NCBI GenBank assembly: GCA_027083485.1
Contig: JALWOO010000231.1
Coordinates: forward strand, 1-6,787
Reading direction: 5' to 3'
DNA length: 6,787 nt
Source of the DNA: Amylibacter sp.
GTDB taxonomy: Bacteria > Pseudomonadota > Alphaproteobacteria > Rhodobacterales > Rhodobacteraceae
The first letter of the stretch is position 1; the number at the start of each line of letters is the position of its first letter. Under the pieces are notes generated by a model. That model was given only the letters and a program-made list of their open reading frames with translations. It was not told the origin of the DNA and ran no database searches. Below, piece after piece: positions 1 through 5,577 of this stretch. The translations under genes were made by a program, and so were the position numbers.

Positions 1-354
1 GGACAGACGCATCATTTCCTGACCTATGCCCCCATGATGGACCCCCCACAGGTGTTGCCCTATGCGCAGGACCGCTATCGGGCGGAAACCGCGCGGCTTT
101 ACGGGGTGTTGAACAGACAATTGCAAGGGCGTGATTATGTTTGCGGCGATTTTTCCATTGCCGATATGGCGATCTGGCCCTGGGCCTGCTTGTGGGAACG
201 TCAGGAACAGGATATCACGCAGTTTCCACATATGAAAACCTGGCTGGAGCGGTGCAAACAACGCCCTGCCCTGCGCAAAGGCCGCGATGTTGCCGCCGAT
301 ATGCGCGCCAGCCCGACCAGCAAAGATGCCCAGAAAATACTGTTCAAAAGATAG
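1..354 (+). CDS. Glutathione S-transferase, C-terminal part (5' end outside window)
   Basis: The frame is open from the first base and gives 117 residues, starting GQTHHFLTYAP, so the thioredoxin-fold N-terminal half lies outside the window. What remains is the all-helical C-terminal domain of a cytosolic GST. It has the helix pattern YAQDRYRAETARLYGVLN, then the segment GDFSIADMAIWPW (about residues 49-61) containing the S-x-x-D capping box (S52-D55) that is a hallmark of the GST fold. A helix, MKTWLERCKQRPALRKG, follows. The GQ-HHF start and the IADMAIWPW core are closest to the YfcG/YghU (Nu-like) bacterial GSTs, which act as glutathione-dependent disulfide-bond reductases or peroxidases in the cytoplasm. 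The substrate cannot be told from this half. The next gene starts 8 nt after the stop, so the two are probably co-transcribed. Confidence 0.85.
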   Translation, partial: GQTHHFLTYAPMMDPPQVLPYAQDRYRAETARLYGVLNRQLQGRDYVCGDFSIADMAIWPWACLWERQEQDITQFPHMKTWLERCKQRPALRKGRDVAADMRASPTSKDAQKILFKR

Positions 355-362
355 GCCCTGAA

Positions 363-812
363 ATGCTCGATGCCCTGATTGGATTTTTCCGCAATCCGCA
401 ACCCGATGTTACCCTCTCCCCCGCCGATGGGCGCATTGCGCTGGCCGCGCTTCTGGTGCGGGTGGCGCGGGCGGATAACAATTATGACCCAAGCGAGGTT
501 GCCGCGATCCTTGATGTGTTGAAAAACCGCTATTCTCTGGATGAGGCCGCCGCGCACGCCTTGCAAAAAGAGGCCGAGGAATTGGAGGCCAAAGCCCCCG
601 ATACGGTGCGTTTTACCCGTGCGATCAAGGAGGCTGTCCCCTATGAGGACCGGCGCACCGTGGTGCAGGCGCTCTGGCGGGTTGCCCTGGCGGATGGAGA
701 GCGGGACCATCAGGAGGATCGTTTGATCCGGATGGTTGTGAGCCTTCTGGGGGTGAATGACCGCGACAGCGCCCTGTGCCGACAGAAGGTTCTGGCCCAG
801 ATGTCTGCCTAA
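363..812 (+). CDS. TerB-like (tellurite-resistance family) protein
   Basis: This is a 149-residue, mostly helical, acidic protein without a signal peptide or membrane segment. Two similar helix-acidic loop-helix units are visible: VARADNNYDPSEVAAIL (about residues 34-50) and VALADGERDHQEDRLIRMVV (about 107-126). The spaced Asp/Glu residues (D38, D42, E45; D111, E113, D115, E118) are typical of TerB/DjlA-N-type domains, in which they form a metal-binding surface. The 'TerB' name is a family label. In Rhodobacteraceae such stand-alone proteins are common and their cellular role is unknown to me; tellurite resistance should not be assumed, since no terA, terC, terD or terE is nearby. I chose the ATG at 363, although the frame runs further upstream, because the upstream part lies inside the GST gene and because family similarity begins here. 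The Shine-Dalgarno is weak, so translation is probably coupled to the GST gene. Confidence 0.75.
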   Translation: MLDALIGFFRNPQPDVTLSPADGRIALAALLVRVARADNNYDPSEVAAILDVLKNRYSLDEAAAHALQKEAEELEAKAPDTVRFTRAIKEAVPYEDRRTVVQALWRVALADGERDHQEDRLIRMVVSLLGVNDRDSALCRQKVLAQMSA

Positions 813-839
813 GGTGTTTGGCGAGGGTCAGGAAAAATA

Positions 840-879
840 GGGGGCGCTGCCCCCAAACCCTGCGGGTTTTCCCCCGGGG
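840..879. repeat. Tandem GC-rich intergenic hairpins (possible dispersed element/terminator)
   Basis: Three perfect inverted repeats lie back to back. GGGGGC (840-845) pairs with GCCCCC (849-854) across a 3-nt loop. AAACCC (855-860) pairs with GGGTTT (864-869) across TGC. After one T comes CCCCCGGGG (871-879), itself palindromic. The element begins 27 nt after the TerB-like stop codon. Similar GGGGGC-x3-GCCCCC...CCCCGGGGTATTT arrangements recur between genes in Rhodobacteraceae genomes as I remember them, so this may be one copy of a dispersed palindromic element. It may also stop transcription, although no T-run follows directly. Confidence 0.6.
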
Positions 880-913
880 TATTTCAAGAAAATGGAATGA
901 TTGCTGGCTATCC

Positions 914-930
914 AGTGGCCACTTGCAAGT
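914..930. repeat. Two overlapping 10-bp palindromes upstream of the acyltransferase gene
   Basis: AGTGGCCACT (914-923) and ACTTGCAAGT (921-930) are each perfect 10-bp palindromes and share three bases. They lie 40 nt before the acyltransferase start. A further hairpin, CGCAGC (940-945) with GCTGCG (951-956), follows. They could be a protein-binding site, but no clear -35/-10 pair is visible around them, so the role is unknown. Confidence 0.3.
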
Positions 931-969
931 TTTTCTGGACGCAGCCGCCTGCTGCGGCCACAGTAGCCT

Positions 970-2358
970 ATGTTTGAAACGATTGCAGTTCCGGTTTGGG
1001 TGGTTTGGGTTGTCGGTTTGCTGGCGTTGGCCGGATTGCTGGACCGTATTTTGATGCCCTCGGTCAGCTGGTATTTACGGCGGCGGCTTAATCGGGTGAT
1101 CGGGCGGTTGAATGAGCGGCTGTCCTTGCAAATCCCGCCGTTTAAGCTCACCAAGCGGCGGATTATGGTGGATCGTCTGGCCCATGATCCCAAAATCATT
1201 GCCGCCATTCTTGAACATATGCAAGAGGATGACGTCCCTTACGAGGTCGCACAGGCGCGGGCTGTGCGTTATGCACGCGAAATTGTGCCATCTTTTTCCG
1301 CCTTTGCCTATTTCGCCCTTGGTACCCGTGCGGCGCGCTGGTTATCGGAAAAGCTCTATCGTGTGCGGCTGGGCTATCTGGACGAAGGGGCGCTGGATAA
1401 GATTGATCCCGCCGCCACGGTTGTGTTTGTGATGAACCATCGCTCCAACATGGATTATGTGCTGGTGACCTATCTGGCGGCGCGGCGGTCGGCGCTGGCC
1501 TATGCGGTCGGGGAATGGGCGCGGGTCTGGCCGCTGAAGCAGATTATTTCCTCCATGGGGGCCTATTTCATCCGGCGCAAATCGCGCAACCAGCTGTATC
1601 GGCGGGTGTTGGCGCGCTATGTGCAAATGGCCACCGAAGGCGGTGTGGCACAGGCGGTTTTTCCCGAGGGCGGGTTAACGCGGCAAGGCGAATTGCTGCC
1701 GGCGAAGCTGGGCTTGCTGTCCTATATCGTTGCCGGTTTTGATCCGGACGGGGGGCGCGATGTGGTGTTTGTGCCGGTGGGGCTGAATTATGATCGGGTG
1801 CTGGAGGATCGGGTGTTGCTGGCCAGCGCCAACAAGGAGCGCGCCAGTTTTGGGCAAAAGCTCCGGGGGGCGGTTTCCTTTATCGGCACCCATATTGTGA
1901 TGCGGCTGCGCGGGAAATACCGCCGGTTTGGCTATGCATCGGTGAGCTTTGGCCATCCGCTGTCGCTCAGGGCGTTTTTGCAAAGCCATGCGGGCGAGCC
2001 TGAGGAAATGACCCGTGATCTGGGCGATAAAATCATGGTGGAGGTGGGAAAATCCGTGCCGATCCTGCCGGTGAGCCTACTGGCCTGTGTGGTGCTGGGG
2101 CATCGGGCGACCTCTATCACGCGGCAGGATTTGCATGCGCGGGCACAGGCGGAGTTGCAAAACCTGCTGGCGCGGGGGGCCTATACGCATATTGCGCCGG
2201 AAAACCATGCGCGCGCGATCGAACAGGGTATTGACCACTTGTTGCTGCGCAAAATGCTGATCCCCGGCACCGGCGGGCTGGCGGTCAACCCGCAAGAGGT
2301 GGCCTTGCTGCGCTATTATGCCAATGCCATTGCCCATTTGCACCATGGCCGCGAATAG
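970..2358 (+). CDS. Glycerolipid acyltransferase (PlsB/PlsC superfamily), membrane-anchored
   Basis: The 462-residue protein carries the four blocks of the glycerol-3-phosphate/lysophosphatidate acyltransferase superfamily in order. The HX4D catalytic block is in NHRSNMDY (H157, D162). GAYFIRR at 197-203 is block II, FPEGGLTRQG at 231-240 is the substrate-binding block, and VPVGLNYDRVLED at 268-280 is block IV. Such enzymes transfer an acyl group from acyl-ACP or acyl-CoA to a glycerol-phosphate backbone at the inner membrane, early in phospholipid synthesis. A hydrophobic segment at about residues 7-25 should anchor it. The block IV form (YDRV-E) and the C-terminal region (PILPVSLLACVVLGHRA) look more like PlsB than PlsC, but the protein is far shorter than E. 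coli PlsB (about 800 residues), so I leave the symbol blank. The ATG at 970 is the first start after an in-frame TAG at 964; no strong Shine-Dalgarno precedes it. Confidence 0.85.
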   Translation: MFETIAVPVWVVWVVGLLALAGLLDRILMPSVSWYLRRRLNRVIGRLNERLSLQIPPFKLTKRRIMVDRLAHDPKIIAAILEHMQEDDVPYEVAQARAVRYAREIVPSFSAFAYFALGTRAARWLSEKLYRVRLGYLDEGALDKIDPAATVVFVMNHRSNMDYVLVTYLAARRSALAYAVGEWARVWPLKQIISSMGAYFIRRKSRNQLYRRVLARYVQMATEGGVAQAVFPEGGLTRQGELLPAKLGLLSYIVAGFDPDGGRDVVFVPVGLNYDRVLEDRVLLASANKERASFGQKLRGAVSFIGTHIVMRLRGKYRRFGYASVSFGHPLSLRAFLQSHAGEPEEMTRDLGDKIMVEVGKSVPILPVSLLACVVLGHRATSITRQDLHARAQAELQNLLARGAYTHIAPENHARAIEQGIDHLLLRKMLIPGTGGLAVNPQEVALLRYYANAIAHLHHGRE

Positions 2359-2378
2359 CTGCCTTGCATTTTGGGGAG

Positions 2379-2407
2379 GTGACAGACGCCGCCCGCCCAC
2401 CTATAAG
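2379..2407 (+). promoter_or_regulatory. Predicted sigma-70-type promoter of ppaC
   Basis: GTGACA (2379-2384; five of six matches to TTGACA) and TATAAG (2402-2407; five of six matches to TATAAT) are separated by exactly 17 nt. Transcription would start near 2414, leaving a leader of about 30 nt with a weak purine-rich site (GAGAG) before the ppaC ATG. It lies just after the acyltransferase stop codon, so ppaC is probably transcribed on its own. Confidence 0.6.
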
Positions 2408-2442
2408 ACCCCTGAATCCGATCCCTTTAGACGAGAGTAAAT

Positions 2443-3360
2443 ATGATCCAGGTTTTCGGCCATCTGGCCCCCGATACAGACGCAACCGGTTCGCCCATTA
2501 TCTGGGCGTGGTATCTGAACGAAATCAAAGGCACCCCTGCTGAGGCAAAACTGCTGGGCGAGCCGAACACCGAAGCCCTGTTCGTGCTGAACCACTGGGG
2601 TTTTGACAAGCCTGAAATCATTGCCGATGTGGCGGCCGGTGATAATGTGGTGATCGTGGACACCAACAATCCGGCGGAACTGCCTGCCGGCATCAATGAC
2701 GCCAATATCATGGAAATCATTGATCACCACATGTTGGTTGGCGGCCTCAAAACCAGTGCGCCGATCAATATTACCGTGCGCCCTGTGGCCTGCACCGCGA
2801 CGATTATGGCATCGCTTATGGGCGATAATCTGGCCCGCGCGCCGCGGGAAATCAAAGGCCTGATCATGAGCTGTATTCTGTCGGACACGCTGGAATTCCG
2901 CTCCCCGACCACAACAGATGTGGACCGCGCCTGTGCGGAAACGCTGGCCTCTGATCTGGGCATGGATATTTCCGCCTTTGCCGCCGATATGTTTGCCGCC
3001 AAATCCGATGTTTCGGCGTTTTCCGATGCGGAGTTGCTGCGGATGGATTCGAAAAAATACGAAGTTGCCGGCACCCGGTTCCGCATTTCCGTGTTGGAAA
3101 CCACTTCGCCGGCAACGGTGCTGGATCGCAAGGAATCCCTGATGCAGGCCATGCCCGCCGTGGCCAGCGAAGACGGTGTCGATCAGGTGTTGCTGTTTGT
3201 GGTCGATATCCTGAACGAAGAATCGACCCTGTTGGTCCCCAATGACATCGCCAAAAATCTGGCCGAGAAATCCTTTGGCGTGACGGTGACAGGCGATACC
3301 GTGGTCCTGCCGGGCGTGGTTTCGCGCAAAAAGCAGATTATTCCGAACCTGAAACTGTAA
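2443..3360 (+). CDS. ppaC: Manganese-dependent inorganic pyrophosphatase, family II
   Basis: This cytoplasmic enzyme hydrolyses pyrophosphate to two phosphates, pulling biosynthetic reactions forward. The 305-residue length is standard for family II. All signature motifs are present: FGHLAPDTDA with metal ligands H7, D11 and D13; VDTNN with D73; the DHH motif IIDHHMLVG with D94, H95 and H96; VRPVACTAT at 112-120; SDT with D148; and the C-terminal SRKKQIIP at 294-301, whose Arg and Lys bind the substrate. The two domains (about 1-185 and 195-305) are therefore complete. Family II enzymes are a DHH-superfamily group unrelated to the common family I enzyme and usually need Mn2+ or Co2+. Their use in Rhodobacter-type alphaproteobacteria is established. 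There is no CBS regulatory insert. The likely promoter is at 2379-2407. Confidence 0.95.
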   Translation: MIQVFGHLAPDTDATGSPIIWAWYLNEIKGTPAEAKLLGEPNTEALFVLNHWGFDKPEIIADVAAGDNVVIVDTNNPAELPAGINDANIMEIIDHHMLVGGLKTSAPINITVRPVACTATIMASLMGDNLARAPREIKGLIMSCILSDTLEFRSPTTTDVDRACAETLASDLGMDISAFAADMFAAKSDVSAFSDAELLRMDSKKYEVAGTRFRISVLETTSPATVLDRKESLMQAMPAVASEDGVDQVLLFVVDILNEESTLLVPNDIAKNLAEKSFGVTVTGDTVVLPGVVSRKKQIIPNLKL

Positions 3361-3374
3361 AAAACCACCAATAT

Positions 3375-3403
3375 TTCGCCGCGCAATAAAATTACGTGGC
3401 GAA
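3375..3403 (+). terminator. Hairpin after ppaC, possible terminator
   Basis: TTCGCCGCG (3375-3383) pairs with CGTGGCGAA (3395-3403) over nine base pairs including one G-T, with an 11-nt A/T-rich loop. It begins 14 nt after the ppaC stop codon. No clear T-run follows, so termination here would be inefficient or factor-assisted; alternatively the structure is part of the ccr upstream region. Confidence 0.4.
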
Positions 3404-3404
3404 G

Positions 3405-3442
3405 TTGCTGAATTTACGATTATTGCGCTTGCAGAATTTATG
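3405..3442 (+). repeat. 14-nt imperfect direct repeat upstream of ccr
   Basis: TTGCTGAATTTACG (3405-3418) and TTGCAGAATTTATG (3429-3442) match at 12 of 14 positions and start 24 nt apart. The second copy forms part of the adjoining inverted repeat. A repeat pair of this kind upstream of a regulated gene suggests two binding positions for one protein, but this is inference. Confidence 0.45.
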
Positions 3443-3454
3443 CTGCAAGTGCAA
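3423..3454. promoter_or_regulatory. Strong 12-bp inverted repeat upstream of ccr, candidate operator
   Basis: TTGCGCTTGCAG (3423-3434) is the inverse of CTGCAAGTGCAA (3443-3454), with one G-T step and an 8-nt A/T-rich centre. It lies 61 nt before the ccr start codon. It has TTGC/GCAA outer and TTGCAG/CTGCAA inner half-sites. No T-run follows and it is well past the ppaC stop codon, so an operator is more likely than a terminator. Known regulators of acetate, ethylmalonyl-CoA or polyhydroxybutyrate genes in alphaproteobacteria include CcrR, RamB-like proteins and PhaR; which one, if any, would bind is not visible. Confidence 0.5.
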
Positions 3455-3472
3455 ACAATCCTTGAAACCTGT

Positions 3473-3489
3473 GTTGCACGAGTCGCAAC
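3473..3489. promoter_or_regulatory. Second TTGC-N7-GCAA inverted repeat before ccr
   Basis: GTTGC (3473-3477) and GCAAC (3485-3489) form a perfect 5-bp inverted repeat across seven bases. It extends outward by one G-T pair and one G-C pair. It ends 26 nt before the ccr start and shares the TTGC/GCAA half-site with the larger inverted repeat 50 nt upstream. It may be a second, proximal operator overlapping the promoter or transcript start. Confidence 0.35.
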
Positions 3490-3515
3490 GCACCCCGTTT
3501 TGAGGAGATTGACAC

Positions 3516-4799
3516 ATGGCCCCTTTGGATTCCGGTTACGACGCCCCTGAAAAAGACCTCTATGAGGTTGGTGAAATTCCCCCGCTGGGCTATGTGCCCA
3601 AACAGATGTACGCCTGGACCATCCGGCGCGATCGCCATGGCGAGCCTGACAAATCCTTTCAGATCGAGGTCGTGGACACGCCAAAGCTCGACAGCAAAGA
3701 GGTTCTGATCTTTGTGATGGCGGCGGGCGTGAATTATAACGGGGTCTGGGCCGGTCTGGGCATTCCGATTTCGCCTTTTGACATCCACAAGGCCGATTAC
3801 CACATTGCCGGTTCCGATGCGGCGGGCATTATCTGGGCGGTGGGCGACAAGGTCACGCGCTGGAAGGTGGGCGACGAGGTGGTCGTGCATTGCAATCAGG
3901 ACAATGGCGACGACGAGGAATGCAACGGCGGGGATCCGATGTTTTCCCCCAGTCAGCGGATCTGGGGCTATGAAACGCCGGACGGGTCTTTTGCGCAATT
4001 CACCCGTGTGCAGGCGCAGCAATTGATGCGCCGCCCGCAACATCTCACATGGGAAGAAAGCGCCTGTTACACGCTGACGCTGGCAACCGCCTATCGCATG
4101 TTGTTTGGCCACCACCCCCATGAATTGAAACCCGGCCAGAATGTGCTGGTCTGGGGGGCTTCAGGCGGTTTGGGGTCGTTCGCCATCCAGTTGATCAACA
4201 CCGCCGGTGGCAACGCCATCGGGGTAATTTCCGACGAGGACAAGCGCGAGTTTGTGATGAGCCTCGGGGCCAAGGGCGTGATCAACCGCAAGGATTTCAA
4301 TTGCTGGGGGCAATTGCCGGTGGTGAATTCGGACGAATACAAGGCATGGTTCGGCGAAGTGCGCAAATTCGGCAAGGCGATCTGGGATATTACCGGCAAG
4401 GGCGTCAATGTGGATATGGTGTTTGAACACCCGGGCGAGGCAACCTTTCCCGTGTCTACATTCGTGTGCAAAAAGGGCGGCATGGTGGTGATCTGTGCGG
4501 GCACGACCGGCTACAACCTGACCATGGATGCACGCTATGTCTGGATGAACCAGAAGCGGATTCAAGGCTCCCACTTTGCCCATCTGAAACAGGCCGCCGC
4601 CGCCAACCAGCTGATGCTGGAACGCCGGCTTGATCCCTGCATGTCCGAGGTCTTCCCCTGGGCGCAAATCCCCGATGCCCATGTGAAGATGCGCAAGAAC
4701 GAGCATAAACCGGGCAATATGGCGGTGCTGGTCAGCGCCCCGACCACCGGCTTGCGCACCTTCGAGGACACGCTGGAAGCCAGCAAAGGCGGCATCTAA
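3516..4799 (+). CDS. ccr: Crotonyl-CoA carboxylase/reductase
   Basis: This enzyme carries out NADPH-dependent reductive carboxylation of crotonyl-CoA to (2S)-ethylmalonyl-CoA, the key step of the ethylmalonyl-CoA pathway for growth on acetate and other C2-yielding substrates. The 427-residue length is typical. It is a medium-chain dehydrogenase/reductase with a GroES-like N-terminal half and a Rossmann domain whose nucleotide loop is GASGGLG (214-220). Stretches characteristic of Ccr are AGVNYNGVWAGLG (70-82), CNGGDPMFSPSQRIWGYE (136-153), HLTWEESACYTLTLATAYRML (176-196) and RIQGSHFAHL (348-357). CO2-pocket residues known from the Kitasatospora enzyme include an Asn, a Phe, a Glu and a His; N73 or N75, E180 or E181, and H353 are candidates here, but I cannot place them all by eye. 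A good Shine-Dalgarno, GAGGAG (3502-3507), fixes the ATG. The gene appears monocistronic: repeats lie upstream and a strong terminator downstream, and ethylmalonyl-CoA mutase is not adjacent. Confidence 0.96.
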   Translation: MAPLDSGYDAPEKDLYEVGEIPPLGYVPKQMYAWTIRRDRHGEPDKSFQIEVVDTPKLDSKEVLIFVMAAGVNYNGVWAGLGIPISPFDIHKADYHIAGSDAAGIIWAVGDKVTRWKVGDEVVVHCNQDNGDDEECNGGDPMFSPSQRIWGYETPDGSFAQFTRVQAQQLMRRPQHLTWEESACYTLTLATAYRMLFGHHPHELKPGQNVLVWGASGGLGSFAIQLINTAGGNAIGVISDEDKREFVMSLGAKGVINRKDFNCWGQLPVVNSDEYKAWFGEVRKFGKAIWDITGKGVNVDMVFEHPGEATFPVSTFVCKKGGMVVICAGTTGYNLTMDARYVWMNQKRIQGSHFAHLKQAAAANQLMLERRLDPCMSEVFPWAQIPDAHVKMRKNEHKPGNMAVLVSAPTTGLRTFEDTLEASKGGI

Positions 4800-4821
4800 C
4801 ATCCTGTAACAAAACGAGATT

Positions 4822-4851
4822 AGGCACTTCTGGAAACAGGGGTGCCTTTTT
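4822..4851 (+). terminator. Rho-independent terminator of ccr
   Basis: AGGCACTTCTG (4822-4832) pairs with CAGGGGTGCCT (4837-4847) over eleven base pairs, two of them G-T, closed by a GAAA tetraloop (4833-4836). A T-rich tail begins within the stem end and continues (TTTTTTCTTTTCT, 4847-4859). It starts 22 nt after the ccr stop codon and is the clearest terminator in the window. Confidence 0.92.
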
Positions 4852-4923
4852 TCTTTTCTATTGGCAGAAATGCCCTAATTTAATCTCACATATGCGAATA
4901 ACTAGATATATAAAGGAACCTCC

Positions 4924-5352
4924 ATGAACCGCGCTCCTCTCCTGATCGGTGCCCTCCTCGTTGCCACTTCTGCCGCTGCCGGCGGGCATGGGAAGCCGGG
5001 CAGCCATTTTGTCAATGCCTGGGATGATAATGGCGACGGACAGGTCACACTGGCCGAAGCCACCGAACGGCGCGGCGATATTTTCGCGACCTTTGATGAA
5101 AACGACGATGGCTATCTCTCTGCCGAAGAATATGGTATGTTTGACGAAGCCCGCGCCAACGATCAGAAAAACCACAAGGATGGCAAAGGCATGAAAAATG
5201 GCCGCCACAAGGGTATGCAGATGGAATACAATGACGTCGACAAGGACGGGCTCGTCAGTCTGGAAGAATTCACCACCCAGACAGCCGGCTGGTTTGCGAT
5301 GATGGATCGCAACGGAGACGGTGTAGTTACCACGGCCGATTTTGGCAAATAA
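4924..5352 (+). CDS. Exported four-EF-hand calcium-binding protein
   Basis: The 142-residue protein starts with a short signal peptide (MNRAPLLIGALLVATSAAAGG), with likely cleavage near residues 19-21, so it should be periplasmic or secreted. Four canonical 12-residue EF-hand loops follow: D34-E45 (DDNGDGQVTLAE), D58-E69 (DENDDGYLSAEE), D104-E115 (DVDKDGLVSLEE) and D128-D139 (DRNGDGVVTTAD). All have acidic or Asn residues at positions 1, 3 and 5 and Gly at 6. The last has Asp instead of Glu at position 12, which in EF-hands often shifts affinity from Ca2+ towards Mg2+. Loops 1-2 and 3-4 form two pairs, joined by a Lys/His/Met-rich linker (about 80-100). The role (calcium buffering or sensing, or surface function) is unknown. 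AGGA at 4914-4917 is the ribosome-binding site. The ccr terminator upstream makes this a separate transcription unit, although I find no convincing promoter. Confidence 0.88.
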   Translation: MNRAPLLIGALLVATSAAAGGHGKPGSHFVNAWDDNGDGQVTLAEATERRGDIFATFDENDDGYLSAEEYGMFDEARANDQKNHKDGKGMKNGRHKGMQMEYNDVDKDGLVSLEEFTTQTAGWFAMMDRNGDGVVTTADFGK

Positions 5353-5363
5353 GCGCCTCGCGC

Positions 5364-5383
5364 GGTTAGGGCGTGCCCTAACC
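5364..5383 (+). terminator. Hairpin after the EF-hand gene
   Basis: GGTTAGGGC (5364-5372) is the exact inverse of GCCCTAACC (5375-5383), forming a very stable stem with a 2-nt centre (effectively a 4-nt loop). It begins 11 nt after the stop codon. A T-run is absent, so it may be an mRNA 3'-end stabiliser or a weak terminator. Confidence 0.45.
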
Positions 5384-5431
5384 TGACCGGCCCGTTTATC
5401 AGGCGGTTTCGGGCTCTAAAGAAATAACCAT

Positions 5432-5460
5432 AGGCAACCCTTCCTTCCCGGATGTTGCCT
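5432..5460. terminator. Second hairpin in the EF-hand/phnA spacer
   Basis: AGGCAAC (5432-5438) pairs perfectly with GTTGCCT (5454-5460) around a 15-nt pyrimidine-rich loop. Read on the plus strand it is followed by only three T residues including the stem end, so it is at best a weak terminator between the convergent EF-hand and phnA-like genes. Confidence 0.3.
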
Positions 5461-5517
5461 TTGGTGTTGCGATTCTGTGGCCTTGCTCCGCAACGGAGAA
5501 ATCTACGCAAAGGCCCA

Positions 5518-5539
5518 AACGGGGGCAGAAACCCCCGTT
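5518..5539 (-). terminator. Hairpin downstream of the PhnA-domain gene
   Basis: AACGGGGG (5518-5525) pairs with CCCCCGTT (5532-5539) around a 6-nt loop. On the minus strand it lies 38 nt past the stop codon of the PhnA-domain gene and is followed by TGGGCCTTTG, so it lacks a proper T-run. Position and stability make it the best terminator candidate for that gene. Confidence 0.45.
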
Positions 5540-5577
5540 ACCACCGGTCCCTTGGAAATCGGCAAGCACGCAAAAAG

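Noticed and set aside
201..710. Minus-strand open frame opposite the GST and TerB-like genes
   Set aside because: It spans two well-supported plus-strand genes, has no recognisable domain and no ribosome-binding site.
2401..3684. A 427-codon open frame on the minus strand across ppaC and the start of ccr
   Set aside because: It is antisense to ppaC, which has every family II motif; the translation is rich in Arg, His and Gly without domain pattern, as expected of the mirror of a high-GC gene.
3438..4121. Minus-strand open frame opposite ccr
   Set aside because: The plus strand is unmistakably ccr; the antisense translation shows no family features.
4863..4874. GGCA-GAAA-TGCC mini-hairpin just after the ccr terminator
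   Set aside because: Only four base pairs, and TTGGCA there has no matching -10 box, so neither a second terminator nor a promoter is supported.
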